A stretch of DNA of 64,000 nt from Isoetes taiwanensis. Its lineage: Eukaryota > Streptophyta > Lycopodiopsida > Isoetales > Isoetaceae. The stretch's first letter is position 1; each line of letters opens with the position of its first letter. Below, piece after piece: positions 10,996 through 23,834 of the stretch. The translations under genes and the position numbers were made by a program. Below the pieces are notes generated by a model. The model was not told the origin of the DNA. It worked only from the letters and a program-made list of their open reading frames with translations, and did not search any database. The stretch spans positions 3,098,483 through 3,162,482 of the forward strand of contig JAJEKV010000071.1 in assembly GCA_021234155.1 (NCBI GenBank). Direction: 5' to 3'.

Positions 10996-11640
10996 CGCCG
11001 AGCAGCTAGTACTAGTTATCAATGGCATCCTCTTGAGCAAGATGACCATGAACATGTGAATATCACATCTGATATTGTGCAAGAATGAAAGTCTATATCT
11101 GCACTTTGAGCTTCCAACAAACGTTGTTCTTCGATATGTTAGATCTTTGCTTCTAGAGTATGTACCTTCATTGGTATTTTACTTTTGTCTCAATGGCCGA
11201 ATCATTCGGGGCTGTAGGGAATTGACAGTAAAATGTCATAACTTGAATAATAGACATTTTCACCTAGATGCTCTTTATAGGTATTGTATCAAATCCTTAT
11301 GGGTGTTGTATCAAATCTAATATCACTACAAGCAGAATTAATCTGTCGTGTATTGCAAACCTTAATATATGCATCCCCAATATCGAAAGAAAGTTGACAT
11401 TTGTGCACTGCAGAAAGAAAGTTGCAGATATTAAGCAGTTTCAATCAATCAGATAATATGTTGTTTCAAATCAATCAGTTGCATTGAATGTTACGAATGC
11501 TTGAATCGATTCAGTCGCTTTGAATGTTATGAAGTTCATATACTAATCCTAATCATAAGTTAAGAATTCAATTTTGTCCGCATCGTCATTGTCCAACTAT
11601 GAAGTCCATAGACTAAGCCATTTAATTTTTAAAATTTTAC
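10996..11640 (+). repeat. R-family repeat, block 1 (copy 1)
   Basis: Over about 640 bp this matches 27,116-27,745, starting at the shared CGCCGAGCAGCTAGTACTA. The copy at 27 kb keeps a longer open frame (27,063-27,443 plus); here it is broken. Part of the block also recurs at 63,224-63,280. The origin is unknown: it could be captured gene sequence or an unclassified transposon. Confidence 0.8.
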
Positions 11641-12060
11641 ATGCAAACATTCTATAAATTTTAACTTAATTAAAAAAGAAGATCAATATGAATACAACTT
11701 GAAACAACTTGAATACAAAGCACGAGACACGCGACCTGCATGAGAATGTAAGTGCTCTTGGATCTTTGTAACAGTTGATGAGGGATGTGGCTCTTATAAA
11801 TCTTTAAAAAGTAAGACTATGATAACACGAACCTTTAGCCCTTAATCTCCTAAAGCTTAATATTTGAGTTACCTATGGCCTATTGAGCATCTTCGCTCAA
11901 GAAATGTCGTGCTTTTGCTCCTCCAAGACTCACAGATTTTGGAACATTTGTCTTATCAGAGGACTGCTTCTCATACTTCGTTATCTTCACTTCACCTTTA
12001 AAATGGCATACTAAAGAATAAGAAGCTTCATAGTTGTAAGGATAAAAATAAGATATTAAA
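11617..12060 (-). repeat. R-family repeat, block 2 (copy 1) with conserved minus frame
   Basis: Matches 24,112-24,545 and 28,290-28,735. On the minus strand all three copies keep the same exon-like open frame, here ending at TAG 11880-11882 and reaching back to about 12,040. The peptide contains VCHFKGE and a PKSVSLGGAKA segment. An open frame kept in three diverged copies suggests descent from a coding exon. Function unknown. Confidence 0.75.
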
Positions 12061-12599
12061 GATACATAGTTGTTAGGATACTAAAGAATAAGAAGCTTCA
12101 TTGATTAATACTATGTTATTTTGGAACAAAGCTGAGGTAAGATCTAAATGTAAAAGTCATTAAAACTTAGTGGAGAAATCAAAGAAACTATCAATATTTC
12201 AGTACTTTAAACAATGTTATTTCTTTGCGCTCCAAAGCGATCTAGAACGTCTAGGATGTCAATCCAGAGTTTGAATTAAAGCATAAATTGAGATAGACCC
12301 TTGTTGGATAGTAAATTTACTAATTACTGGAAGATCCATTTCCAGTCCAACGAGCTCAAGGAGCTTGAATCCATCCATATCTGGCATATAGACATCATCA
12401 CCAGGTCAAAGTTCTATTTCATGGCATTTTAGTTGACATAATTCTTAACTAAACAATTGAATAGCATAAGTTCTCTGCAGGTAAAGATTGTTAGTATATT
12501 ATTTTTATCAAGCCATGTATGTTTGTATGACAGATTGATGTATGACAACTTTATTGATTGTATGATTTATGACAGATTGATGAAAGCAAACTACACAGT

Positions 12600-12632
12600 T
12601 AGATGAAAGCAAAAGCAAAAGCAAAAGCATAT
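12600..12632. repeat. AGCAAA microsatellite
   Basis: About four to five units of a hexamer AGCAAA, ending in AAGCATATGC. Confidence 0.8.
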
Positions 12633-12672
12633 GCTTTAGTTCCATTTGATGTTTTCATAAGAAAAATAGTGC

Positions 12673-12969
12673 TTTGTTTGTTTGGAACTGCTGCAAATCT
12701 CAAATACAAGCATTAACTACTCAAGCATTAACTACTCGAGTTGCTCGGGATATACGAGAATCACGAATACGCTTGCTCGTTTTACTTCGTCTATAACACC
12801 CTTCAAAGGCCTGAACTAACGGACTCCATTTCTTAGTACAACCCCCGTATTGAGTGCTACACTGATAAATTGTTTTGAATAATTTGTGTGATTTCTCCAT
12901 CCCTTCTGCATTGAACTTTGGTAAGATCCCATATTCTTATATATAAACCAGGACAAGTGAGCAGATAAT
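12673..12969 (+). repeat. R-family repeat, block 3 (copy 1), interrupted
   Basis: Matches 27,921-28,220 (TTTGTTTGGAACTGCTGCAAA and onward). At GAGCAGATAAT it is broken by the TIR element pair. The other half resumes at 23,755 (ATATGATGTAGTAAAC), exactly as in the uninterrupted copy near 28,215. Confidence 0.9.
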
Positions 12970-13120
12970 GCCACGGTTCTATTGCGACAGCAATAGAACC
13001 GACATTCCGTGGATGGGGACGTCCCTTTGTCACTCCTCCTATTTATTCAGCCTCTCTTCATTGTTCTATCATCGGCGTTCTCTTGAGCTAGATTTCTCCT
13101 TCTCTATCCTATCAGTTTCC
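12967..13120 (+). repeat. E1 left terminal inverted repeat
   Basis: Inverted match to 16,840-16,992 with few mismatches, ending inside CCTATCAGTTTCC. It contains the internal hairpin GGTTCTATTGC-GACA-GCAATAGAACC. Confidence 0.93.
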
Positions 13121-16080
13121 TACTCTCCTATTCTCCTATGATTCTCTATTTTGATTTCTTCTAGTGTGAGGATAGGGCTTCTATCTATTCCCTTTTCTCT
13201 TCCGTTTGCAAAGCATTTTTTCCCTCTTCCTTGAAGGCGGTGTGGTCTAGTTCCGTTGCAGATCATGAATGCAGTTCTTTCAATTTCGGTGCTGGATTAG
13301 CGTTGGGTTCTTTTTCTTTTTGCATGTTCGTACCTTTGATGCGGGCTGAAGGACGGTGCCAGGATGTCTCTGGAGCCATTTGGTCAGATGGATCGAGACT
13401 TGTCTGATGAAGCTGTGGACCTGCCATACAAAGGAGGTTTTTTGTTCTTTATCGATTTGAACATTTGGCCTTTGTTTTCTTCATAGCTTTGTGCACAGGT
13501 TAGTTTTCTTTGCCAGATTGATTTTCGTCACAGCTTTTTATGTTTTTGTTTTCTATTTCGGATTTACTGTGTCGGTGGCCCCTTAACCTTATGATTAGCC
13601 ATATCCAAGTTCCCTTATTCCAAATCGCTTGAGTTTTTGCCTATCGGTCTAGATTCAGAGGACGATCTGGGCTATTGCACAAGCCACATTCACTCTATTG
13701 CACAAACTGGTATTGAATCCGGTTCAGATCCCAGTATGCTATCGGGCTTTTCTCCTTGATCTGACCATGCTGGGCTGGTAACTTATATTCCGTCATGGCG
13801 ATCCGATTTGTTCTTCCCCAGATCTTCTCAAGTTGTTGTTGGGCGAACCATCTTGTCTTGGCGACTTGCCACTACGAATCAACTAGTCTTACAGCCTGCC
13901 TTCTTTCCGAATTTGTTTATCCTGTTAGACTTCCTTGCCTTGTCCAATTGTCTGTCGCATAGCTTTTGGATTTCAAGGAGTCGGTGATTGCCCCTCTTGG
14001 ATTTGTTTCGGCTGATTGGATCCGTGGGAGGTGGTTGTCTTTTCTTCTCACTTGTTTTTATTCTTGATAGCTAATTCCTGGAGTTTTCAGCAATCGATCT
14101 GCCAAAGTTGGCTTCATGCTTCACCGTTTCCAGGCCGGAGCATCCACCGCCTGTCGCTGGCGCAGGTTCAACAGCCGGAAATACCGGGCGCCGGTTTCCC
14201 CTCCTCCTTCTTACATTGGGATACCGGGTGTCCTCTTGTCCATTTCTTTGTGATAAGTTCTTGGTTTCTCTTGCTCGTCTTCCACCTTTTCCCTGGACCT
14301 TACTACACCTCATTTCATTTCTTCCGTATTCATAAGAGTGGCTTTATCTTTTCTCAACTTGATTCATATTGACCATAGCTAGAATGGATCGATTGACATT
14401 CGAGGTTGTTTTGTAATGACGATGACGACGGTCCATCTAGCTTTGGGTTGCGGTATGATGATTGCTCATATATTTTAGTAGATGGAGTTCACGTTACGTT
14501 TCTTGCATCTCATAAAATTTTGGGGTTTTTGTATATTTTTACAATTGTTCATTGTCTATTGATCGGTCTTTGAGGATTTTGCTCAATTTCTTCTGGTAGT
14601 AGAGTCTGCGTTTTATAGTTCTTTTTGGTTTGAAATTTTTTGCTGTTTTATGCCTACAGTTGATGCATTCTTTTCACATATGTGGGACCTTGCATCCATT
14701 TTTGCATTTTTCTCGTATATACCTTAGCCCCTTGCTTTCTGTTGTAAACTGAGTTTTTTTTGGGATGTTTCAAGTTTGGGGTTACATGTTTGGATCGATA
14801 TGTGGTGATTTGTAAACGCAGAGGTGCCGTGGGGAGAATTTCTTGTTGTTTTTTCTTGGGGTTGGTTGGCATAACATTTATGTCTTTGGCTTGGTCTTTT
14901 TTATTATCACGGTTCTCCTGCTTTGCTCCAGTTTAATTGCTGAGTGTTCGGATTGTTTCGCTTTTGTCATACTCCTGTGGCCCTAGTTCATAGGCTGGTA
15001 AGATTATGCATTGATCTTAGTGTTCGCCGGAGCTTTGCATAGATTGCACATAGCTTGGGTTGCACTGAATTTGCATAGTAGCTTTTTGGTATCTTGTTAT
15101 ATCGGGGCTTCGATATCGGTTGTTTCTTTACATTGCATGTCTCGTATTGTGATCATATTGGGAGTTTAGGCTCATGCCACTTTTTCATAATGTATTTGGC
15201 CTGGTCTTGTGCTAACGTTTGGCATGCAACCTCTGTTCTGTCCTTATTTATGCGCATTCTACATCTTATGGTTTGACCGTCTTCTTGTGATGATTTTGTG
15301 CATGGCTTTCTTTTGTGACAAAGAGGTATGTTTCTCACATGTTTTCTGGCTAAATGCCTTGGGATTTGTTTGTTCTTTACGGATCGGCATCTGCTCTGGT
15401 AACTCTATTTTAATACAGGTATTTTGATCCCTTTACCTTTATTTTCATCTTGCCATGTTCCTGCTATTCCAATTGTCTCTTGAATTGGTGGGCTATGTTA
15501 CTGCGTTGTCAGCTTCAAGTGTTTCCGTATGCCTCGTTTCCAGGTTAGATACATTGTTCTTGTTCCTTTAAGTTCCATTCGTTCTATGGTCAAGTTACTT
15601 CCCATGCTCCATTGGCTCTTGTTGGATGGGTTTTGTGTTTACCAACTTCTTCTTTTCCTTCAGTTATTTTTGTCGATATTCAAGGTTTTTTTTTTATGTT
15701 TTGATCTATTGTGTGCTTGCACCTTGTTTTCTCATTTTGCATTGTAGTTATTTTATCATTCTTGGGCATTGTTCAAGGTTTCTGTTTATGTTCCATTTAT
15801 GTATGTCGTGACTCCGCTCTTTTTCGGTGCCTTGTGGTGGATTCTTAGTGTTGACATTCGGAAGTTTATTAGATACTGCAAGCTATGGTCCATTTTTTGT
15901 GGTTCCATTTGCCCTCTTGATTTTCATTTTCTTGTCCTTATCTTGGTGCACATTTTTGCTCTATTTTTCTTGTTTTGCTTTGTCACTTTGTTTGCCGTTG
16001 GAGTTTCGTTAGTCTCATTATCGCCTCTTCTCCATACGTTTGCTCCATGGGTTGTCCCAAGTTGCTCTAGTTCATCTTAG
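13121..16080. other. T-rich interior of E1
   Basis: Frames here (such as 15,769-16,080 plus) are low-complexity Phe/Leu/Cys/Ser-rich products of T-rich sequence and are not genes. No transposase motif seen. Confidence 0.6.
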
Positions 16081-16454
16081 TTAGTGGTGTTCTCATTGAG
16101 CTTTGTAAAACATTGAGTACAAATGGATCCCTCACTAGGGATAGATAAATTTGGAAATATGAACTTTAAATGCTTTGAAACTAGACAATCATCGAGAGCA
16201 TGATGAAACAGAAGAATACAACATAAAAGTGGTTTAATCCGCCACTTGATCGATGCAAAGGTGAGAAGACCCGGTGGCTGCTCCTCATCGGGAAGAAGAA
16301 CCACGCCTTCTTAGGTTTTTGAGGAAACCCAAGCAAATAATTGAAGCACGACCCCACGCACTATGGCAACCACAAAGCCTTAAACAATCCTGCAGAATTA
16401 AGGCTGAAAGAAAAATAACCCGTCAATGAGTTAGATGCCATAGGCAAGAAGACT

Positions 16455-16765
16455 TGGAGGCTCCGGGGCCACGCCGAGAAAGAAACAACAGCCGACCAAT
16501 CGGGAACCGTCCGCGGAATGACCATCGCGGGAAAAAACAACCGATTAATGCTGCCTCGAAGGCTACAGCGCCACGCCGAGAAAAAACAATAAATATGATC
16601 TCGGAGGCAACACGCCACGCCGAGAGAAAACATGAATAATAAATATTGACTCAGAGGCTACAAAGCCACACTGAGAGAAAACATGAATGAATAAATAAAA
16701 TACTAGTGCCATGCCGAGAAAGACTAAACCAATAAGTATGCCTCCACGCTGAGGAAATAACGAAT
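16455..16765. repeat. Degenerate minisatellite in E1
   Basis: Six diverged units, each with a GCCACGCCGAGA-like core followed by an A-rich stretch. Cores start near 16,468, 16,570, 16,615, 16,666, 16,711 and 16,745, so spacing is irregular (about 35-100 bp). Confidence 0.75.
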
Positions 16766-16839
16766 GCAAATGTAAAGGACATAGAAAAAGAAATAACGAA
16801 CACGATCAATGAAAAAACCATCAAGGGAGGGAGGGTGAG

Positions 16840-16992
16840 GGAAACTGATAGGATAGAGAAGAAGGAGAAATCTAGCTCAAGAGAACGCCGATGATAGAAC
16901 AATGAAGAGAGGCTGAATAAATAGGAGGAGTGACAAAGGGACGTCCCCATCCAAGGAATGTCGGTTCTATTGCTGTCTAGAACCGTGGCATT
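16840..16992 (-). repeat. E1 right terminal inverted repeat
   Basis: Reverse complement of 12,967-13,120. Its last three bases (ATT, 16,990-16,992) are also the first bases of the E2 left inverted repeat, so E1 and E2 abut or overlap by three bases. Confidence 0.93.
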
Positions 16993-17221
16993 CCTAGGAT
17001 GGGTCCTATGATAGGCATATACTGGCCGATAGAAGAGGAACAAACTAAAAAAACTACTCAGCATGGAAACTGAAAGGAAGAGAAGCTAAAGGGAAATATA
17101 GTACAAAGAAAGGGAGAAACGAGTCTACAAGGTCACTGGAAAAGAATGCATAGATAAGGCTGACGGCAATCAGAGTAAAACGAAGGAAGGGGAAACTAAG
17201 AAAAAATGGAGGGAAAAAAGG

Positions 17222-20200
17222 GGTTTCAGCTTATGGTCAATCCCAGCCAATGACTCCTCAGGAGGGATTGCTATTGCTTGGAATGATCACTTGGATATTT
17301 CCAATACTTATATGGTGAATGGGAGAAATGGTAGATGGCAGATTCTCTTATGTACTTTATTTAAAATTAGAATAGCTCTTGTTAACATTTATGCATATAA
17401 TGATCCAGGGGAGAGAGTGGAAATCTGGAACAGGGTCAAGAATAGCTTAGATAATTTAGAGTTTGATGAATGTATTTTAGGTGGTGATATTAACATGGTT
17501 ACTAACAGTTTTATGAAAAATAAGAATTACAGACCTTTAGGTAAGAAGGAAAAAGAGGCGTGGTCGAATCTGATTGAGGGGAACAACCTTACGCTTGCTA
17601 GAACCAAGGCAGATTCCTACAGCTGGACGGATAAAAGGGTGGATCCCACTCTGTGTTTGCATGACAGATTTTATCTCTCTGAGAACTTATGGAATAACAG
17701 TAATAGAGTGAACAACCTAGAGGGGTACACCCTGTCTGACCACTATCCCCAGCAGCTCAGGATCATGGCTAAGGACTCTATCAAAAGAAGGAAGACCTAC
17801 TTCAAGCTCAACACTAGCCTTCTGGATCATGAGGAGTTTAGCACAAGATTTCAGCAGCAGCTCTAGTTAAATATCCTGCACTTTGGGAGGAACCGGGCCG
17901 GATGCACTGGTGGGTCAAGGTGGCCAAAGCCACCAAAATTGGCTTAAGGTCCGGGGTAGGACAAATGCACCTTGAGAAAACTATCCACCTTCGTAACCGA
18001 GAGAAAAGTCTTACAAACGCCGGGAAGAAGATAAGGAAGATATTAGTGCAGAAATTGAGAAGGAAGAGATTAGAATTGCAGAGGGTTGGAGACTTAAGGC
18101 AAAAGTTAAGGAAATTAAAGAAGATGAAAGGGGTAGCTCCAAGTTCTTTTTTGCCAAAGCCAAGGGGAGGGTGAAAAGAAACCACATTTTCGAAATTAGG
18201 GCTGGAGAGGAGGATATCACTGAGGAGAATCAGATTAAAACTGCAGCAAAGGATCACTTCAAAAACATCATGGGAACTAACAGAGATGGTCAGCCCGGGG
18301 ATATGGACAGGTTCATTAATATGCAAAGAAAGGTTCTCCAAGAGGAGAATTTGAGCATTGAGAAGCCTTTCTCCAGTGAAGAACTCTACTCTTTTGCAAA
18401 GGAAATGGAAAAAGGCAAGAGCCCGGGACCTGATGGGCTTCCTGTGGAATTTTTTATTAAGGTGTGGCCTATGATTGGGGAAGATATCACATGCCTGGCC
18501 AATGAATTTAGGGTCTCTAAATGCCTGGATGCAAGAATAAATACCAGTCTTATTACCCTCATTCCTAAAATAGATGTTCCTGCAACCTTTTCGGACTATA
18601 GACCAATCTCTTTGTCAAATGTGATTTACAAGCTAATATCAGGTACTATAGCCAGGAGACTGAAGACAATCCTGGAAAGGATTATCAGTACATCCCAAGC
18701 AGCTTACCTGAAGGACAGATTCATTCTAGATAATGTTGTCACTGCTATATTGGGTCTTCATTGGGCCAAAGAATCTCACCAAGATGTCGCCCTTATCAAA
18801 TTGGATATAACCAAGGCTTTCGACTCGGTTAGCTGGAATTTTCTTTTCAAATGTTGCTATGCCTTAGGGTTCTCAAACGAGGTCATCCTTCTCTTCAAAG
18901 CCATTCTGTCTAACTCCAGGTCCTCAGTTTTGATTAATGGGGAGTGTGGCCCATTCTTTCCCCTTGAAAGAGGGGTAAAGCAAGGATGCCCCCTAGCCCC
19001 TTTTCTTTTTCTTATTATCATGGAAAGCCTCCATAGCAAATTGGAGGAAGCCAAGACTACTAACCTGATTCAAGGGCTTACCCTGCCAGGAAGTGGGCAA
19101 TTGGATCAGATTTTGAACGGACATTTTGCAGATGACACATTCTTGCTGGTTTCGATGGATAATAGATCTCTGATTAACACTCAAGCAATCCTGGAGGAGT
19201 TTGGGGAAGTATCAGGCTGCAAGATAAATCCTATGAAGTCGAAAATTGTAGCTAAGGATCAGGTAAAAGGGGAGCAAACGGCTGCTCTCATGGGCTGTAA
19301 GTACATTTTACCAACCAATTCATCTAAAATCTTGGGTATTCCGATGGTTATGAAGGGCAGCCCATCAGATATCTGGAATGATATAATTGAGAAGTTTCAG
19401 AGGAAGGTGGACAGTCTTAATTCCAAGTATATTTCCAAGCAGGGACGGGCAATTATAGCCAACTTTGTGATCTCCTCTTCTCATGTTTACCAATCCTCTG
19501 TTATTTTAGCTCCAAAAAAAGTTTCCTCCAAGCTTCAGAGTATTATAGGCAGATTTATCTCCTCTGGCCAAAACAAGAGATGCTGGATTCCTGTTGCTAT
19601 GAAGGAATGCTGCAAGACCAAGAAAAATGGGGGGTTAGGTGTGATCAATATAGAGAAACAGGGTATAGCTCTTGCAGCCAAATATTTCTACAAGGCTGCC
19701 TACAACCAGATTAACCATCCTGTATCTATTATTATCAGGCATTATCTGGGTAAGTGCACCTCTTATGGATGGAGGAATCTCAGAATTAACTTACCCCATT
19801 CTATCTATTTTCCCTTCTTGGTCCCCAAATCCACCCCTGGCCTGCTTAAGAAGTGGATCAAGGCCTGGGATCAGATTAAAGGGATGTACACTTGGAAAGA
19901 AGGGTTGTCTATGGACCAATCCATATTTTGGAACCCAGCCCTCCTTACTAACAATTCCTCTTTATGCCTTGCCTGCCACTTCCCTGAACAAGCCAGACTC
20001 TGGACCTCTAAAGGCATTTGCACGATCAGGGACATGTTCAATGATCAAGGAATTATCCCCTATAGGGACTCAAAGCTCTCAGGAGAAGGGGATTCCGAAA
20101 TGCTGTACAATAATATTTGCTCAATGCTTACCCAAGGCATCTGGATAGAAGAGGCTAATAACTGGCAACATAAGGGGAAAGCTGACTTCAAAGTTAAAAA

Positions 20201-21230
20201 TGCATACAGATTTCTTATGAAGGATCAGGCCATGACTTTGCATTTTAAATGGCAAATTGGGAAGGAAAGGTGTGCTAGGAATCTAAAGTTCTTGTGGTCC
20301 AGCCCTATCCCCCCCAAGATTAAATCATTCATGTGGCAGTTGTGGCATAGGGCTCTAGCTACAAACAGCAAAAGATATAGGATTCAGATGACAGACTCAG
20401 ATATTTGTCCCAGATGTTTGTCTCATAAGGAAGATGAGGACCATCTCTTTAGGAACTGCCTGTGGTCAGAATGGATCTTGGAGCTTGCTTCAAATTTGAT
20501 AGGCACTGACCTTATCTCCCTAAGCTCTACAGATTTCTTTATGCCCGAGCAACCTACGGACTGGAGGGTTTATATTATCCTTTGGAGAATATGGAAAGGA
20601 AGGAATGAGTTCATCTTCAACGATGACATCATCCACCCGGAAGCTGTTATTAAACAAATTGAATATGACATTAGATGGATAAATGCAGCAGGTTAACTTT
20701 TCATGTAATGATCCTTATTAAGTTTTGGTGCTGTGCAGGGATTATATTCATGTTGCTGCGTAAACTTAAATGGAAAAGGATGGACGAGCAAGCGAATAAT
20801 GAATGGGTGAAGGTTTTTGGGCCTCCGAATCCGGAAGAGCACAATATACTATGCTTCTGTGGATGTTGTTGTGATCAAAATTATGATGCCCGCAGAGGCA
20901 TGATCTGTGAAGCCAAGGATAGCAAGTGGCGTTTTAACATGGCGATGGCGGAATCCTGCATCTGTATTTTCTGTACTCTCTCAATGATGGTTAGAGGCAG
21001 AGGTCGTAAAAGGGGGAATCTGAATCTTAAATCCCACTTCTAGCTTTATTTATCTCATCCCTGGACAATCTCCTATCAGCTGTTGTGAACCTAATGTATT
21101 TGGCTCGGCTTTTTTCTCTGATTATCCTTTTAAGTCGAATAACTATATGGGTTATACTTCCCTGTAAAAAGTAGTTTTGTAATTTTACTTCTATAAATAT
21201 ACTTATAAGCCTTCAATCAAAAAAAAAAGA
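17222..21230 (+). mobile_element. 5'-truncated L1-type LINE
   Basis: A plus-strand non-LTR retrotransposon nested in E2. It starts within the endonuclease domain (no ORF1, no endonuclease N-terminus), continues through RT and a C-terminal zinc-finger domain, and ends in a 3' UTR with a short poly(A) at about 21,219-21,229. Truncation at the 5' end is usual for target-primed reverse transcription. No convincing target duplication was found beside the ends. Confidence 0.92.
17240..20696 (+). pseudogene. LINE ORF2 (endonuclease, RT, zf-RVT), frameshifted
   Basis: The product would nick target DNA and copy the LINE RNA there. The partial AP-type endonuclease (to 17,866) keeps SSGGIAIAWN and LGGDINM. 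The frame changes near 17,866 (peptide at 17,902-18,020 lies in a second frame) and again near 18,020, where the main frame opens and runs to TAA 20,694-20,696. In the 841-residue part counted from the Met at 18,171, RT motifs are intact: GKSPGPDG (82-89), DITKAFDS (212-219), KQGCPLAP (270-277) and the catalytic FADD (319-322). A zf-RVT region follows (about 660-745, CPRCLSHKEDEDHLFRNC). Family membership is clear. Two frameshifts and the truncation make it inactive. Confidence 0.9.
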
Positions 21231-23716
21231 GAAGACAGAGGCAAAGGAACAATGAAGAAGCAGAAAGAGCAAGTAATGCCGGAATGCAAACAATGGAATA
21301 AATGAAAATGAAGGAGAACATGATGGAGGAATGCTATGAAAGATGGAAACGGGAACATAAGAATGAAGAAGACAAAGGAAAAAATGCAGTAAGAGATGAG
21401 GGAAGGAACTTATGGGACAACAGCAGACAGAGCCATGAACATGATGTCATCATCAAAGTAACGATCTCAAATGACTAATGTCCAATAAATACTACACTAA
21501 CAAAGATACTATAAAAGCAACTATCCTAACTAGCAATAGAAAAAGAGCAAGAAGACAAAGAAACCAAAGAAGGAACCGATGTGACTAATATAGTAATAAT
21601 GTCACTAGAGTTAAACGAAACAATAAGCTAAAGAAAATAAATTAAGGAAACAATGCAAACACAACCAAAATAGAGAAATGATATCAAAATGGAGCTATCG
21701 AGATAATGAGGAGTGTATAGCAAATGGAGCGCACCACACCCATAATGAAGCATGTAGAATCTAATAAAAGCGATTGAAAATGTGGAATAAAAGGAGGAAC
21801 GAACAAATCGACTGATAGACTGGAACAAATGGAGAAAAAAGGCACCAAGTACTGGGAAAAAGGGAAAATATGGAAAAGACATGAGCAAAGGAGGGAAAAA
21901 AGCACATTTAGATAATGAAGCAATGGCAAATGGATGGATTAGAATAGCAAAAACATGTCCAGGGAATACATAATAACTGGAATGATGATATCAAGAAAAG
22001 AAACAGAACCTAGAGCAAAAAGGACAACTATGAAACCGGACTAAGCATAAAAAATTTTAACGCACTTGGCAAAGGTGCACAACTCACAGTTAGAAGCATA
22101 GAAAAGTTATGCAAAAGACCCGAGTGAAAACAACGACATAAAAAGAACTAGAGGTACCAACCACGAGTAAATGGCACAAAGGGATCAATATCTATGCGAA
22201 GCAAAAGTTAATCTGAAGCAAATGATTAAATGTGGCATGCAAAAAGGGTCAAAAGAACTTATGAAAGTATAAGGAAAAATGCCATAGGGACAATGGGTTA
22301 ATGAAACAATGTCAGGAACAAGAACTTACCAAGCAAAAGGACAAAACTAGAACCCATATGGCCAAATTGGAATAGTTGCACAACTGGCACCAAGACGAGA
22401 AAACTACTGGCGAAATGCTAGAGGTAACATCAGATGACCATACAAAGGTACGATGATTGGAACAACAAAACCACGAACAATATACATGATATCCTATGCA
22501 TGGATCAAAGATCAAATGAAACAAATGAGCTATAATGCTAAAAAGGGATTAGAGAAGCAGAAGGCATTAGCTAAAACCAGATACGCACATATACAAAAAG
22601 AGAAATAAGGGAACTGTGACAGTGGCAAAAAGGGGTAATATGGCACAAATAACGAATAGGATTGAAAAACACAACGCATGTCGGAGAGTAAGAAGAACAA
22701 TATTATCTAAGGTGACAAAAAGGGGCAACATGGAGCAATAAAACAGAAGGAGTAACGGAAGTTGAGGAATCCAACGAAAAAACATGAAGTAAAGAAAGAC
22801 AAGAGACAATGGGGCTAAACATGCTCCTACCAGGCCAAACACCTCAAACATGAAAAGCCAAAAACAATCGAGCAATGATTGTGAAATCATGATGTAACGA
22901 GGAAAATAGAATGAGCGAAACTCAAAGAAACAAATCAATGTGCGCAAAAACGAACAATATTGAAAATACGAATCAAAACACACAAGGTACTTAAAGAAAG
23001 ATAATTGTGCCAATACACACAAATAAACTAGATGTCGAACTACATAATTGAGAAGTTATTCTAATATGCTTGCAAGAGCCGACTATGAAATCAAAGAGAA
23101 TATGTGGCAAAGAAATCGACTATGACATCAAAGAGAATATGCTCGCAGAGAAATTAGGAAATAACTGATCTAAAAACCCATTGTAAACCTGCATGCGAGA
23201 AGTGGATATGGGATCAAAGAAAGCATGCTTGCAAACAAACCTGACTAAGGCTGCCAAAACCCTGAGAAATAAGACCTTTGTGTATACGCACAACAATGCT
23301 CCTAGATGATCCGTATGGAAAACCAAAGATGCTTCAAGAGGGTAAGTGAGAGAAATAGGAGGAACAAGGAGTGTGGATCAAGAGATATTGCAAATGCAAA
23401 TCAAGAGAGATGGAGCAACCGGAACATAGGGCAATAAAAATGAAAAGAGCAAATGACACCTTAAACAAAGCAATCTAAAGCAACATAATGGGGACAAATG
23501 GAACCAAATGTAATATGGAAGCCAGTGGAAAGGAGACCATTAGAAGCTAAGAAGAGAAGGAATTGAGACCTGGCTAATGCAACTGATGAAAGAGAGATGA
23601 AGTATGAACCAAAATGAAAGGACAGATGGCTCATAATGAAGCAAGCAAATAGACTAAAAAAAAAAAGACTGAGAGTAATAAAAATAGAAACAACGCATAT
23701 AGGAATAGTAAACAAA
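21231..23716. other. A/G-rich interior of E2
   Basis: Purine-rich sequence, a strand mirror of the T-rich interior of E1. Minus-strand frames (for example 22,567-23,022) are Phe/Cys/Leu-rich products of composition and not credible genes. Confidence 0.6.
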
Positions 23717-23834
23717 GGCCAGTATATGCCTATCATAGGACCCATCCTAGGAATATATGATGTAGTAAACAAAAATGGTTACAATATGTTAGAAATGTAT
23801 AATGGCTTTCTTATATGGCATAGTACCATGTAGT

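Larger units (their letters stand above)
12970..16989. mobile_element. TIR DNA element E1, non-autonomous
   Basis: Terminal inverted repeats of about 154 bp (12,967-13,120 and 16,840-16,992) start GCCACGGTTCTA and end in its reverse complement. Each terminus also holds a GGTTCTATTGC/GCAATAGAACC palindrome. The left 3 kb is strongly T-rich and the right 0.75 kb is A-rich with a degenerate minisatellite. No transposase is visible in either strand. Long TIRs with no coding capacity fit a non-autonomous DNA transposon. Superfamily not assigned: the flanking triplet AAT on the left and ATT on the right are reverse complements, so a simple duplication cannot be read. Confidence 0.85.
16993..23751. 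mobile_element. TIR DNA element E2, non-autonomous, with nested LINE
   Basis: Perfect 38-bp inverted termini at 16,990-17,027 and 23,717-23,754 (CCTAGGATGGGTCCTATGAT inward). Without the nested LINE (about 17,222-21,230) it is about 2.7 kb of A/G-rich sequence with no transposase. The right flank resumes the R-family repeat precisely, so E1 plus E2 together fill one target site. AAT precedes E1 and follows E2, which could be a 3-bp duplication of the pair. Confidence 0.85.

Noticed and set aside
15769..16080. Membrane-protein-like frames in 15.1-16.1 kb
   Set aside because: Phe, Leu, Cys and Val richness is a by-product of T-rich DNA inside a non-autonomous TIR element. No start context, domain or conservation.
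22567..23022. 151-codon minus-strand hydrophobic frame
   Set aside because: Same composition artefact on the A-rich arm of E2.
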